A stretch of DNA of 28,373 nucleotides from DASYSA01 sp036003885 (lineage in GTDB: Bacteria > Acidobacteriota > Blastocatellia > UBA7656): positions 1-28,373 of the forward strand of contig DASYSA010000494.1 in the NCBI GenBank assembly GCA_036003885.1. The letters are read 5' to 3'. A model generated the notes under the pieces. That model saw only the letters and a list, made by a program, of their open reading frames with translations, was not told the origin of the DNA and made no database searches. How positions within the stretch are numbered: position 1 is the stretch's first letter; each line of letters opens with the position of its first letter. Positions 17,709 to 25,517 of this stretch are shown piece after piece. The position numbers and the translations under genes are program-made.

Positions 17709-18818
17709 ATGGAGGGCGCAATCGACGTAGGAGTAATTGAGCGGGAACTGACGTCGCTGTGGAAGCAGGCCGGAGAAGATGATGGCGGAGTGATCCGAGC
17801 GTGCTTGTTGAACCTGCTTATCTACGTGCCCGGGACTGATGTTTCGAGAGAGGTTGATGGAATCGTAGCCGATATTACCGCCGCCCATCCCAGCCGCGCG
17901 ATCCTGATGGTTGCGGATCGCGAAGCTTCCGAATCGTACCTGGACGCACAGGTGACTTCTCGATGCACTCTGCCCACGGCAGAATCGAAACAGGTCTGCT
18001 GCGAACAGGTCACACTCCGCGCCGGCGGCGAACAGGTCAATGAAGTTCCCAGCGCGGTCGTGCCGCTGCTGTTGTCGGATCTATCGGTCTACCTGTGGTG
18101 GCGGGCCGAGCCGAGATTGGGAGATCGCGTATTCAAACGTCTGGTCGATGCTTCCGACCGCGTGATCATTGATTCAGCGTCCTTCGCCTCGCCGCACGCG
18201 GACCTGCTAAGTCTTGCGACGATAATGCGCGAGAGCCCGCGTTGGGCTGCCTTCAGCGACCTGAATTGGGGTCGGTTGGGGGCGTGGCGGGGATTGCTGG
18301 CAGGATTCTACGACGTCCCGCAGTACAGGCAGTCTCTCGATCAACTCAATGCGGTTGTGATCGAATATGGTCCTCCGGCGGCGGACCACGTGGCGATTGC
18401 GCCCAGAGCGTTGCTGCTGGGAGGCTGGCTGGCGAGCCGGCTTGGCTGGAAGGTAATCCCCGGGGGCACGATTCGAGAGCGCGCGGCGACGGTGTTCCAA
18501 TTTGAGATCAACGGACGCAAAGTTACAATAACGTTCGCGCCAGCACAGAGCGAAGCAATCGAAGCCGGACGCCTCGGGCGTGTGACCCTGACGAGCGATT
18601 TCGCGGACTCGGCCACTTTTGAGGTCAAGAGGAGCGACGACGCAAGCCGCATCGAGACCGAAGTCAGGTTGGGTGAGGAGAGGAAACTCCAGCGCGTCCT
18701 TAGTTATGAAAACCTGAGCGAGGCAGCACTGGTCGGCATAGAACTCGAGATACTGGGGCACGACCGAGTCTATGAAGAAGCTATCCTGGCAGCCGGTGAG
18801 ATGGTGAAAACGTTTTAG
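17709..18818 (+). CDS. opcA: Glucose-6-phosphate dehydrogenase assembly protein OpcA
   Basis: OpcA binds and activates G6PD and is needed for its oligomerisation in cyanobacteria; homologues also occur in actinobacteria. This protein has 369 residues from ATG 17709. The match rests on the conserved pattern RACLLNLLIYVPG, HPSRAILMVADRE, CCEQVTLRAGGEQ, VPLLLSDLSVYLWWR, DRVIIDSASF and FSDLNWGRLGAWRGLLAGFYD, and on its position right after zwf. GGAGG (17699-17703) lies 5 bases before the ATG; an in-frame GTG at 17697 is a weaker alternative. The last codons and the stop fall inside the left arm of the next inverted repeat. Confidence 0.92.
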   Translation: MEGAIDVGVIERELTSLWKQAGEDDGGVIRACLLNLLIYVPGTDVSREVDGIVADITAAHPSRAILMVADREASESYLDAQVTSRCTLPTAESKQVCCEQVTLRAGGEQVNEVPSAVVPLLLSDLSVYLWWRAEPRLGDRVFKRLVDASDRVIIDSASFASPHADLLSLATIMRESPRWAAFSDLNWGRLGAWRGLLAGFYDVPQYRQSLDQLNAVVIEYGPPAADHVAIAPRALLLGGWLASRLGWKVIPGGTIRERAATVFQFEINGRKVTITFAPAQSEAIEAGRLGRVTLTSDFADSATFEVKRSDDASRIETEVRLGEERKLQRVLSYENLSEAALVGIELEILGHDRVYEEAILAAGEMVKTF

Positions 18819-18907
18819 GTTTTACGTTTTACGTTTCGCGTTGGGAGATGCTCCTTCGTGATCGTTCTTACGCAAACCGTAAAACGCGAAACGTAAAACG
18901 TAAGACG
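18810..18907. repeat. Heptamer-repeat inverted repeat between opcA and the phosphodiesterase gene
   Basis: A perfect 21-base inverted repeat: 18822-18842 (TTACGTT-TTACGTT-TCGCGTT) pairs with 18883-18903, leaving a 40-base loop. Flanking bases extend the 7-base pattern on both sides. The left flank contains the opcA stop codon. A frame open from ATG 18848 in the loop is not the real start of the next gene. Confidence 0.92.
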
Positions 18908-18916
18908 GTCCGGAAC

Positions 18917-18922
18917 GGAGGG
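18917..18922 (+). promoter_or_regulatory. Ribosome binding site supporting a TTG start
   Basis: GGAGGG lies 6 bases before TTG 18929. It places the start of the phosphodiesterase-like gene after the repeat element rather than at the ATG inside the hairpin loop. Confidence 0.65.
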
Positions 18923-18928
18923 TTAAGT

Positions 18929-19699
18929 TTGAGAGTGCAGCTTCTGCCAAGCAGAACAGGTTCCGATTCGCAGCTTCAGGCGCTGACCACCTTCTTGATC
19001 AACGACCGAGTGGCAGTTGACGGTGGAAGCATTGGATTCGCATTGGAGCCAGAACGGATGCGGGCCTTCCGTCACATAGTCGTGACTCACGCGCACAGCG
19101 ATCACACGGCTTCGCTCCCGATCTTTGTCGCGGAGGTCTACCCCGAGCTTGATAGTCCGGTCATTATCTACGGGCTGCCTGAAGTTGTAGCGGCCCTGCG
19201 AGAGTTTGTCTTCAACGATCAGATCTGGCCCGACTTCGAGAAGATATCGCTTGGAAACGGCGCAGGTCCCTCAATAGAGTTTAGAATGCTGGAGACGCGC
19301 GTCCTGACCGAGATCTGTGGCCTGAAGATTACCCCGATATCTGTGAATCACGTGGTCCCGACCGCGGGTCTGATCGTACGTGACGCCGGGACTAGCGTCG
19401 TCTTCACGTCGGATACTTATATCACGGATGAAATTTGGGAGGCGGCCCGCGAGGCGGAAGGGCTGAGGGCGATCTTCGTCGACGTCTCTTATCCCAACGA
19501 GATGGAGCAACTGGCGGCCGCGTCGAAGCACCTGACCCCTCAGTCTCTCGCGGCGGATCTGAAGAAGCTCGGACGCGATGTCGAGATACTTGCGGTGCAC
19601 ATCAAGCCGAGCCACCGCGACCTGGTCGTCAGCCAGCTAAGCAAGCTCTCTAATCCGCCGGTCCGCGTCGCCGAGATCGGACGGGTCTATGAATGGTAA
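18929..19699 (+). CDS. Metallo-beta-lactamase-fold hydrolase, probable class II cyclic-nucleotide phosphodiesterase
   Basis: Likely a zinc hydrolase splitting 3',5'-cyclic nucleotides. From TTG 18929 it has 256 residues. The metal motif THAHSDHTA gives His54, His56, Asp58 and His59. Further ligands are expected in VNHVVPTAG, FTSDTYITDE and AVHIKPSH. The layout (short N-terminal strands, HxHxDH, late SDT and HIKPSH) recalls class II phosphodiesterases of the yeast PDE1/CpdP type, although the classical signature has Leu where this protein has Ser57. An RNase Z-like or other MBL role is therefore not excluded. The next gene is an adenylate cyclase, which supports cAMP as substrate. It follows opcA on the same strand, separated by a hairpin repeat. 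Confidence 0.75.
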   Translation: MRVQLLPSRTGSDSQLQALTTFLINDRVAVDGGSIGFALEPERMRAFRHIVVTHAHSDHTASLPIFVAEVYPELDSPVIIYGLPEVVAALREFVFNDQIWPDFEKISLGNGAGPSIEFRMLETRVLTEICGLKITPISVNHVVPTAGLIVRDAGTSVVFTSDTYITDEIWEAAREAEGLRAIFVDVSYPNEMEQLAAASKHLTPQSLAADLKKLGRDVEILAVHIKPSHRDLVVSQLSKLSNPPVRVAEIGRVYEW

Positions 19700-19703
19700 A
19701 AAC

Positions 19704-19785
19704 CTCGTTGCTCGTTTCTCGTTCCTCGTTTCTCGTTAAGAAAGCTCTCCCAACGAGAAACCTAGAACGAGAAACGAGCAACGAG
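19704..19785. repeat. Heptamer-repeat inverted repeat between phosphodiesterase and cyclase genes
   Basis: The left arm 19704-19737 consists of five tandem heptamers of the form CTCGTTN. The right arm 19752-19785 is its reverse complement with 3 mismatches in 34 positions. The loop is only 14 bases, so the RNA would form a very stable hairpin directly between the phosphodiesterase stop and the cyclase start. Confidence 0.92.
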
Positions 19786-19797
19786 AAACGTGTCTTT

Positions 19798-21441
19798 ATG
19801 CCGCCAAAGCTTCGCATCTCAAATCAAATCACCGGCCAGAAATCCGAGTTCGAGTTGGGTCTGGACGAGATTCGAATAGGGCGGGCTGCCGGACGCAACG
19901 ACGTCGTGCTCAACGATGAGCGCGTCTCACGCCAGCATGCCACCATTCGACGATCGGATAATGCCTTCGTGCTCAATGACCTGGAGAGCGCCAACGGCAC
20001 ATTCGTCAACGGCCTCAGGATCAACGAGCGGCTGCTTTCAAACCACGACACGATTTCGATCGGCAATTTCGCGCTCGTGTATGAAGAGCAGGAGACGCTG
20101 CCTTCGTTTTCGTTCGACAACGTTCAGATAGGCGCGGTCGTGTTGCGCGACCCGGAGCGGATCACACAGAGCAGTCCACAAGATAAGGTCTCACCCGACA
20201 GCCCCAACGAGCCCTCGCTGGGCGAAGAGGTAGTGACCCTGAGAAAGAAGGCCGAAACTTTGTCGCGCCTCTACGAGCTGAGTCGCGTCTTGAGCTCGGT
20301 CTTTTCGCTGAAGGATATTTTTAAGAAAGTCAGCGAGATGATCTTCCGCACGACCCGGGCCGACCGCTTCGTCGTGTTGTTGAAGACGGCGGCCCCCGGC
20401 CAGCTTGCGCCGTTTGCGACCGAGTTCCGCAACCCTACATCCTCACTTCACGCCGAAACGATTTCGATCAGTCAGACGGTCCTCGACCGCGTGGTGAGCG
20501 AACGGGTCGCGCTGCTTTCATATGACGCGCAAACCGACGATCGGTTGAAACAGTCTCATTCAATCGTTATGCAGCACGTACGTTCGGTCATGTGCGCGCC
20601 GCTCCTTGGCAAGGAGGGAGTGCTGGGAGCGATCTATGTCGACAGCCAGCGGCTGATGCAGGTTTTCACTCCGGATGATCTGGATATGCTGAATGCGATA
20701 GCTGCGCAGACGTCGATGGCTGTCGACAACGCGATGACTCACGATCAGCTGGTCAAAGAGGCGCTGGCCCGGGCCGCATATGGCCGCTTCATGCCTCGTC
20801 ACGTCGTCGAGCAAATATTGGCCAGCCCGGAAGCGCTGAGCCTTGGCGGTGTAAACCAGACTGTTACGGTGCTGTTCTCGGACATTCGTGGCTTCACTAC
20901 TATTTCTGAGAGCCTCCCGCCCGAAACAGTAGTCAGGATCCTCAATGAGTTCTTCTCCGACATGACCCCGATCGTCTTTGGGCACCGCGGGTTGCTGGAC
21001 AAGTACATAGGAGATGCGGTTATGGCGATCTTCGGAGCGCCTTACGCGACAGACGACTCCGCGATCAGTGCTGTGGCGGCCGCCGTCGCCATGCAACGTA
21101 AGATGCTGCTTCTGAATGAAGAACTGAAGGAGGATGGGCTGCCTCAACTCGGAATGGGGATAGGCATTAACACAGGCACGGTTACTGTGGGGTACATCGG
21201 CTCCGAGCAACGTACTGACTATACAGTGATCGGCGATACAGTGAATGCTGCCTCGAGACTCGAGGGGGAGGCCAAAGCCTGGCAGATTCTGATCAGCGGG
21301 CCGACCCTCGAGGCTATAGGCGACGCTTTTCGTGTCAACGCGGTAGGCGAAATGCCGCTCAAAGGCAAGACCCTTCCTGTTCAGGTGTATGAGGTCCTGT
21401 GGAGGCCTGAGGATCAACCGGTCCCGTCAACGAGGGCTTGA
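19798..21441 (+). CDS. FHA-GAF-class III adenylate cyclase
   Basis: Makes cAMP from ATP. The start is ATG 19798; the frame is open to 19693 but that part only translates the hairpin repeat. No strong ribosome site is seen. 547 residues: an FHA domain (about 8-105; IGRAAGRND, RVSRQHA, SANGTFVNG), a helical linker, a GAF domain (about 165-330) and a class III cyclase domain (about 355-520). Metal-binding Asp362 (LFSDIRGF) and Asp406 (YIGDAVMAIFG) are present. Lys402 (DKYIGD) and Asp474 (DYTVIGDTVN) match the adenine-specific pair, favouring cAMP over cGMP. NAASRLE supplies the transition-state Asn and Arg. No membrane segment is seen, so it is cytosolic. FHA suggests control by threonine phosphorylation, and GAF by a small ligand. 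Confidence 0.93.
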   Translation: MPPKLRISNQITGQKSEFELGLDEIRIGRAAGRNDVVLNDERVSRQHATIRRSDNAFVLNDLESANGTFVNGLRINERLLSNHDTISIGNFALVYEEQETLPSFSFDNVQIGAVVLRDPERITQSSPQDKVSPDSPNEPSLGEEVVTLRKKAETLSRLYELSRVLSSVFSLKDIFKKVSEMIFRTTRADRFVVLLKTAAPGQLAPFATEFRNPTSSLHAETISISQTVLDRVVSERVALLSYDAQTDDRLKQSHSIVMQHVRSVMCAPLLGKEGVLGAIYVDSQRLMQVFTPDDLDMLNAIAAQTSMAVDNAMTHDQLVKEALARAAYGRFMPRHVVEQILASPEALSLGGVNQTVTVLFSDIRGFTTISESLPPETVVRILNEFFSDMTPIVFGHRGLLDKYIGDAVMAIFGAPYATDDSAISAVAAAVAMQRKMLLLNEELKEDGLPQLGMGIGINTGTVTVGYIGSEQRTDYTVIGDTVNAASRLEGEAKAWQILISGPTLEAIGDAFRVNAVGEMPLKGKTLPVQVYEVLWRPEDQPVPSTRA

Positions 21442-21454
21442 TCTAAACTCCCGG

Positions 21455-22222
21455 TTAACTTCCCAACATTCCGGCTGCTTCCTCATCCACCAACCATGTG
21501 AGCCTTCCGCTTCGAGGCTGAATGAGCTGGCTCGGATACGTATCCGGATCAGCGGGTCCCTCGATCACGCTCTTCAGCACCTGAGCTTTGTCCTCTCCGG
21601 ATACGAGGAATGTTACGTTGCGCGCGTTGTTTATCGTAGTCGCGGTCAGCGTGATCCTGTGAGCGTTCAGCTTCTCTACGTAGTTTGACACGGCGATCTG
21701 ATCCAAAATCCTCAGGGCGGGTGTGCGTGGAAACAGGGAAGCGGTGTGCCCGTCCGATCCCATTCCCAGAAGCACCAGGTCGAACCGAGGCCATGTGCTA
21801 AGCGGAGCAGTCCCTGGAGCCGCTTCACCCGAGAAGAACTGCTTGATCGTGTCCGAATATTCTCGCGCAGCGCATTCGCGGTCGTCGAGTTCAGCCGGAA
21901 CGCGAAAAATGTTTTCAGGTGGCACCGGCACCCTTGATAGCAGCGTCTCTTTAGCCATTCGGTAATTGCTCCCCGAATGAGTGGGTGGCACAGCTCGCTC
22001 GTCGCCCCAGAAAAAGTAGATCGACGCCCAGGGCACGCTCTTGCTGAACGGCTCGTCCGCGAGCAGGGAGAACATCGCACGCGGGGTCGATCCACCTGAC
22101 AGCACCACCGTGAAGCGGCCAAGCCCGATTACATACTGATCGGCAAGCCGCGCAAAATCCTTTGCAGCCTCGAGTGCAAGGTCCCGAGAGTTCCCGTAGA
22201 CGCGAATCTCTCCCCGCGTCAT
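21455..22222 (-). CDS. pgl: 6-phosphogluconolactonase
   Basis: Hydrolyses 6-phosphogluconolactone to 6-phosphogluconate, the step between zwf and gnd. 255 residues from ATG 22222, chosen because GAGGA lies 8 bases upstream and the N terminus TRGEIRVYGNSRDLALEAA then fits the family; upstream ATG 22237 and TTG 22255 are alternatives. Motifs: VVLSGGSTPRAMF, FFWGDERAVPP, SNYRMAKETLL, and the catalytic segment LLGMGSDGHTASLFP with the key His. It completes the oxidative branch in this locus, but on the opposite strand, converging with the cyclase gene with a 13-base gap. Confidence 0.95.
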   Translation of the reverse strand: MTRGEIRVYGNSRDLALEAAKDFARLADQYVIGLGRFTVVLSGGSTPRAMFSLLADEPFSKSVPWASIYFFWGDERAVPPTHSGSNYRMAKETLLSRVPVPPENIFRVPAELDDRECAAREYSDTIKQFFSGEAAPGTAPLSTWPRFDLVLLGMGSDGHTASLFPRTPALRILDQIAVSNYVEKLNAHRITLTATTINNARNVTFLVSGEDKAQVLKSVIEGPADPDTYPSQLIQPRSGRLTWLVDEEAAGMLGS

Positions 22223-22389
22223 GCTCAATGTCCTCATACCAATGATCTCTCCCAAAGGTGATTAGCGCGGCTAGTATAGCACCGACGCGGCAAAGGGTTC
22301 AGCATAAAGACATCGTTCTAAAGTGCTCAGCTTGACGGTCACATCGAGCAGCCTGTAACTTACAGCCTATCAGGAACCCAGGAGGAAGC

Positions 22390-24252
22390 GTGGAAACAGC
22401 CAAAGGCCAGACGCGCGAAGAGATGATCACCGGGCTCGCCCAACGGATAGACAGTTTCGAAAAGTACACGGATCCACATTCGCACCTCATGGCGGCGCTT
22501 GCGGTTGGCCTCGCTCGGCGCATGGGTTTGGCTCAGGCGGACATCGCCGCCATTCGCGAAGGTGCCCTGCTCCACGACGTAGGTCTATTTGCTATGAGCC
22601 CGGCATATCACTCATCACCCGGGCCACTGACATTTGATGATCGAATGGATCTCTGGCGCCATCCGGTGATAGGCGAGCAGCAGATGGCAAAGCGCGATGC
22701 GACACGCTACGCGCAGTTGCTGGTCCGCTGGCATCACGAGCGATGGAATGGATCCGGCTACCCTGACTCGCTCGCATTCGAGGACATCCCGATCGGGGCG
22801 CGGCTACTCTGCACGGTCGAGCTCTATAGCGCGCTCATCTCCGACAGACCTTATCGCGCAAAGCTGCCTGGCGACGAAGTCCTCACCAAGTTGAGGGCAT
22901 CAGCGGGCGTCGAGGGCGATCCCTATGTCGTCAAGGCGTTGCTTGCACTGCTTGAGGAACTACGACAGCCGACGGCGCCGCCGGAAGAGGTAAGCAGCGC
23001 GGTGCCGGCGGGCCAGCACGGCGGCCAGACCGAAGCGCCGGCTGCGGTTGAGCCTCAGTCCCCGCCTCAGCCGCACTTCTTCGAGCCGTTTTATGGGCCT
23101 GGACCCACCACGGTGGAGGATCCGGAGCAGCAAGGCTTCGTTCCCACAACTCCGGAGGAAACAGGTTCTGAGGCGCAGATTGGTTCATCAGCATCTCCTG
23201 CGGAGGCGGCTGTGCCGTTGTCTTCACAGCGCTCGGCGGCTATCCCTGCTGTGCTTCCGTCAATCGCCTCGATCCTCTCGAAAATCGGAGCTCAGAGTCC
23301 GCCCGCTGAAGAGACGGCCAACTTTCGGGGATGGAAGGCGAGCCGCTATAACAAGAAGTCGCTTATGGGATTCGAGGCGAGCGTCCTCCGCCAGGTCGAG
23401 TTCAGGTCGATTGCCATAGCTTTCTCCGGCGGTACGCGGCTGGACTGGTACCTGAAGACCTGGGGCAAACAGATATTCTCCAATGATCCGCGCTGCTGGG
23501 CTGCAATGGTTTCAAAGGCCACCCTTGAGGCGAGGGCGCCCCTCACCGAAGAGCAAATCGGCCGTCTTCTCGAGGATGTGTATGTGCCGGGCGCCTGGCT
23601 GCGAAATGCTCAACTGCGCCGCTGGTTCAACGAGATGGATTCCTGGTGGATGGACAATCTGCGGCGCAACATCGACGCGATGGAGGATGAGGTTGTGCGT
23701 GCCCAGGCGCTTGCGTTGGGGCTTCAAGTGGGTGACTATGCGCTGTCGTTTGATGAGGAGACACGCGGGCTGAAGCGCCCGCTGACGACGGTCTTCTGGC
23801 AGTTGGCCGGCCGCGCCGCCAACGACCTGGGACATCCAAATAATCGAGTTCACAACGGCCCGGCTCGTGAGTTCATACTCCGGGTGCACGCGGACCTGCT
23901 CTACCTTGATCTGCCTGCTTCCCATGGAGAGAACGCAGGATCGGAAGCACGGGCGCAGTGGCGCGAGTGCTGGACACAGGGCAAGGAGACAGAGGATGCG
24001 GATGATCTTCTGAGGCTCACGACGATACCTCAGTCGAAGCAGGCTTACCTGGCGATGGCGGACCGCCTGTTGCGGGCGGCCGCACACATAAAGAAGTGGG
24101 CGATCGGCTACCAGGAGAGTGGACTGGCTTCGGCACGTGAGGTCAGCGATCTGATAAAAGAGCATCGTCCCGTGACCGCCACCTACTCGAAGGATCTCAC
24201 CGAGGTGGCGGGCGGTCTCCGGAACTATATCATCGTGGCCGAAGCTACCTGA
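22390..24252 (+). CDS. HD-GYP-like phosphohydrolase with unknown C-terminal domain
   Basis: 620 residues from GTG 22390, with AGGAGG 4 bases upstream. Residues about 20-190 are an HD-GYP domain, the c-di-GMP phosphodiesterase type: YTDPHSHL, LLHDVGLF (His62, Asp63), WRHPVIGE, HHERWNGSGYP (115-125) and ISDRPYR. Several usual residues differ: the Lys of HDIGK is Leu, and the Asp of the late VxDxxDA motif is Glu with the second Asp replaced by Ser (TVELYSAL), so activity may be altered. A Pro/Gln/Glu-rich linker (about 195-310) joins a C-terminal domain of about 300 residues that I do not recognise; it is Trp-rich (FRGWKASRYNKKSLMGFEA, DWYLKTWGKQIF, MDSWWMDNLRR). It is divergent from pgl. Confidence 0.82.
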   Translation: METAKGQTREEMITGLAQRIDSFEKYTDPHSHLMAALAVGLARRMGLAQADIAAIREGALLHDVGLFAMSPAYHSSPGPLTFDDRMDLWRHPVIGEQQMAKRDATRYAQLLVRWHHERWNGSGYPDSLAFEDIPIGARLLCTVELYSALISDRPYRAKLPGDEVLTKLRASAGVEGDPYVVKALLALLEELRQPTAPPEEVSSAVPAGQHGGQTEAPAAVEPQSPPQPHFFEPFYGPGPTTVEDPEQQGFVPTTPEETGSEAQIGSSASPAEAAVPLSSQRSAAIPAVLPSIASILSKIGAQSPPAEETANFRGWKASRYNKKSLMGFEASVLRQVEFRSIAIAFSGGTRLDWYLKTWGKQIFSNDPRCWAAMVSKATLEARAPLTEEQIGRLLEDVYVPGAWLRNAQLRRWFNEMDSWWMDNLRRNIDAMEDEVVRAQALALGLQVGDYALSFDEETRGLKRPLTTVFWQLAGRAANDLGHPNNRVHNGPAREFILRVHADLLYLDLPASHGENAGSEARAQWRECWTQGKETEDADDLLRLTTIPQSKQAYLAMADRLLRAAAHIKKWAIGYQESGLASAREVSDLIKEHRPVTATYSKDLTEVAGGLRNYIIVAEAT

Positions 24253-24261
24253 GGGAACCAG

Positions 24262-24360
24262 CCCTGGGTACGCACGCTTCCAGCGTGCTCATCCGAAAGG
24301 CCGCACGCTTCCAGCGTGCTCATCCAAAAGCCCGCACGCTGGAAGCGTGCGTACCCAGGG
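24262..24360. repeat. Compound inverted repeat with two direct palindromic units
   Basis: A perfect 26-base inverted repeat joins 24262-24287 to 24335-24360. Inside it the palindrome GCACGCT-TCC-AGCGTGC occurs twice in the same direction, 31 bases apart, and once inverted at the right end. It lies just after the HD-GYP-like gene. It may act as a bidirectional barrier or be a REP-type mobile palindrome. It is unlike the heptamer elements elsewhere in the window. Confidence 0.93.
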
Positions 24361-24363
24361 ACC

Positions 24364-24416
24364 AGTGATGAACGAAATGACAGATCCCGCGTTCATCACT
24401 CATCGCTCATAATTCA
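24364..24416. repeat. Small heptamer-type inverted repeat overlapping the pssA end
   Basis: AGTGATGAACG (24364-24374) pairs perfectly with 24390-24400. From 24392 the right side continues as 7-base units TTCATCA, CTCATCG, CTCATAA and TTCATAG into the 3' end of pssA, encoding its last residues (MNYER and stop). Confidence 0.75.
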
Positions 24417-25329
24417 TAGTCTCTGACGGATGCTCGATCGCTGATGCCCGCCGCGGTTTCACCATCGACCAGAATTTTGCAATCAATCCGTGGGATGCGT
24501 AGAGCGTTGAGATTATCAGCAGACTCCACTGCGAGTAGAACCATATGGCCAGTACGATCAGCGCGATACCCAGTATCAGGATTCGCGGATGATAGAGGGG
24601 CTTCCCTACATTCTTGAAGCTGGAATAGCGTATCGTCGACACCATCAGGAACGCCAGGCAGGCAACCAGAATTATTAATCCCACCACAAATGCCCGGTCG
24701 TCTATTGTCCAGGCGAAGAACGGCATCTGAAGATCGGCCCTCTGGGAGAGCGGCCTGGGTGTAAAGTGGGCGATGGCGGCTATCAGGCAAGCGCCCGCCG
24801 GAATCGGCATCCCAACGAATGCTCTCTTCTCGGCCTTGGGATTCTTGATTGGGAGATTCGGTTTGGGCTGGCGCGCCTGCACGTTGAAGCGCGCGAGCCT
24901 GAGCGCCCCACAGATAACAAAGATAAAGGAAGCTGCCCAGGCAATCTTGTGCAGCCCCTCGGTCTTGCCGTATCCCCATGTGTAGGCAAGGACCGCGGGC
25001 GCGATGCCGAACGAAATCACGTCGGCAATCGAGTCAAGTTCTATCCCGAACTCGGACGTCGCGCCGGCAAGGCGGGCAACGCTACCATCGAGGAAGTCAA
25101 ATAAGACTGCGAAGCCGATGTTGATCGCCGCGCGGTCAAAGTGCTCGGTGGCTGCGCCAACCTCGCCCAGTGAGAGAAACTGCGCCCCTGCCAACGACTC
25201 CATAACGGAAAAAAAACCGCAGAAGATGTTGGCTGTAGTCAACAGACTCGGGATCACGTAGACAGCCTTGCGCGACCCCCTTCGCGGACGGTTGGTTTGA
25301 GCATCCCCTGATGATGGATTTTGAGGCAT
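24400..25329 (-). CDS. pssA: CDP-diacylglycerol-serine O-phosphatidyltransferase
   Basis: Makes phosphatidylserine from CDP-diacylglycerol and serine in the cytoplasmic membrane. 309 residues from ATG 25329, where GGAGGT (25340-25335) is well placed; a TTG at 25353 is the only upstream alternative. The CDP-alcohol phosphatidyltransferase signature D-G-x2-A-R-x8-G-x3-D-x3-D is complete: LDGSVARLAGATSEFGIELDSIAD. The segment IPSLLTTANIFCGFFSV before it is typical of bacterial type II PssA. Several membrane helices follow (FIFVICGALRLA, AFVVGLIILVACLAFLMV, ILILGIALIVLAIWFY). It lies downstream of psd on the same strand, so the two form the phosphatidylethanolamine pathway. The last codons lie in repeat sequence. 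Confidence 0.95.
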   Translation of the reverse strand: MPQNPSSGDAQTNRPRRGSRKAVYVIPSLLTTANIFCGFFSVMESLAGAQFLSLGEVGAATEHFDRAAINIGFAVLFDFLDGSVARLAGATSEFGIELDSIADVISFGIAPAVLAYTWGYGKTEGLHKIAWAASFIFVICGALRLARFNVQARQPKPNLPIKNPKAEKRAFVGMPIPAGACLIAAIAHFTPRPLSQRADLQMPFFAWTIDDRAFVVGLIILVACLAFLMVSTIRYSSFKNVGKPLYHPRILILGIALIVLAIWFYSQWSLLIISTLYASHGLIAKFWSMVKPRRASAIEHPSETMNYER

Positions 25330-25517
25330 GTGAGACCTCCGAACAGTTCTCAAACGATACTTTGAATCGCTTCGTCTAAAGGCGCCTATCCCGATAACCC
25401 GGTCATGATAACACGATGGGTCGTTATTCCCCCGTCGAAGATCTCGGCCGCGCCTGGCGCGATCTCGCGTGCTTTGCGGTCAGGATGGTATCTTTTTCGG
25501 AACGGTCGTGCCTCCGC

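Noticed and set aside
20560..21417. Open frame of 285 codons on the minus strand
   Set aside because: Opposite the adenylate cyclase domain with intact catalytic residues; no domain seen.
24262..24360. Short CRISPR-like array because of repeated units
   Set aside because: Only two direct units with no unique spacers between them; each unit is a palindrome and the whole is an inverted repeat.
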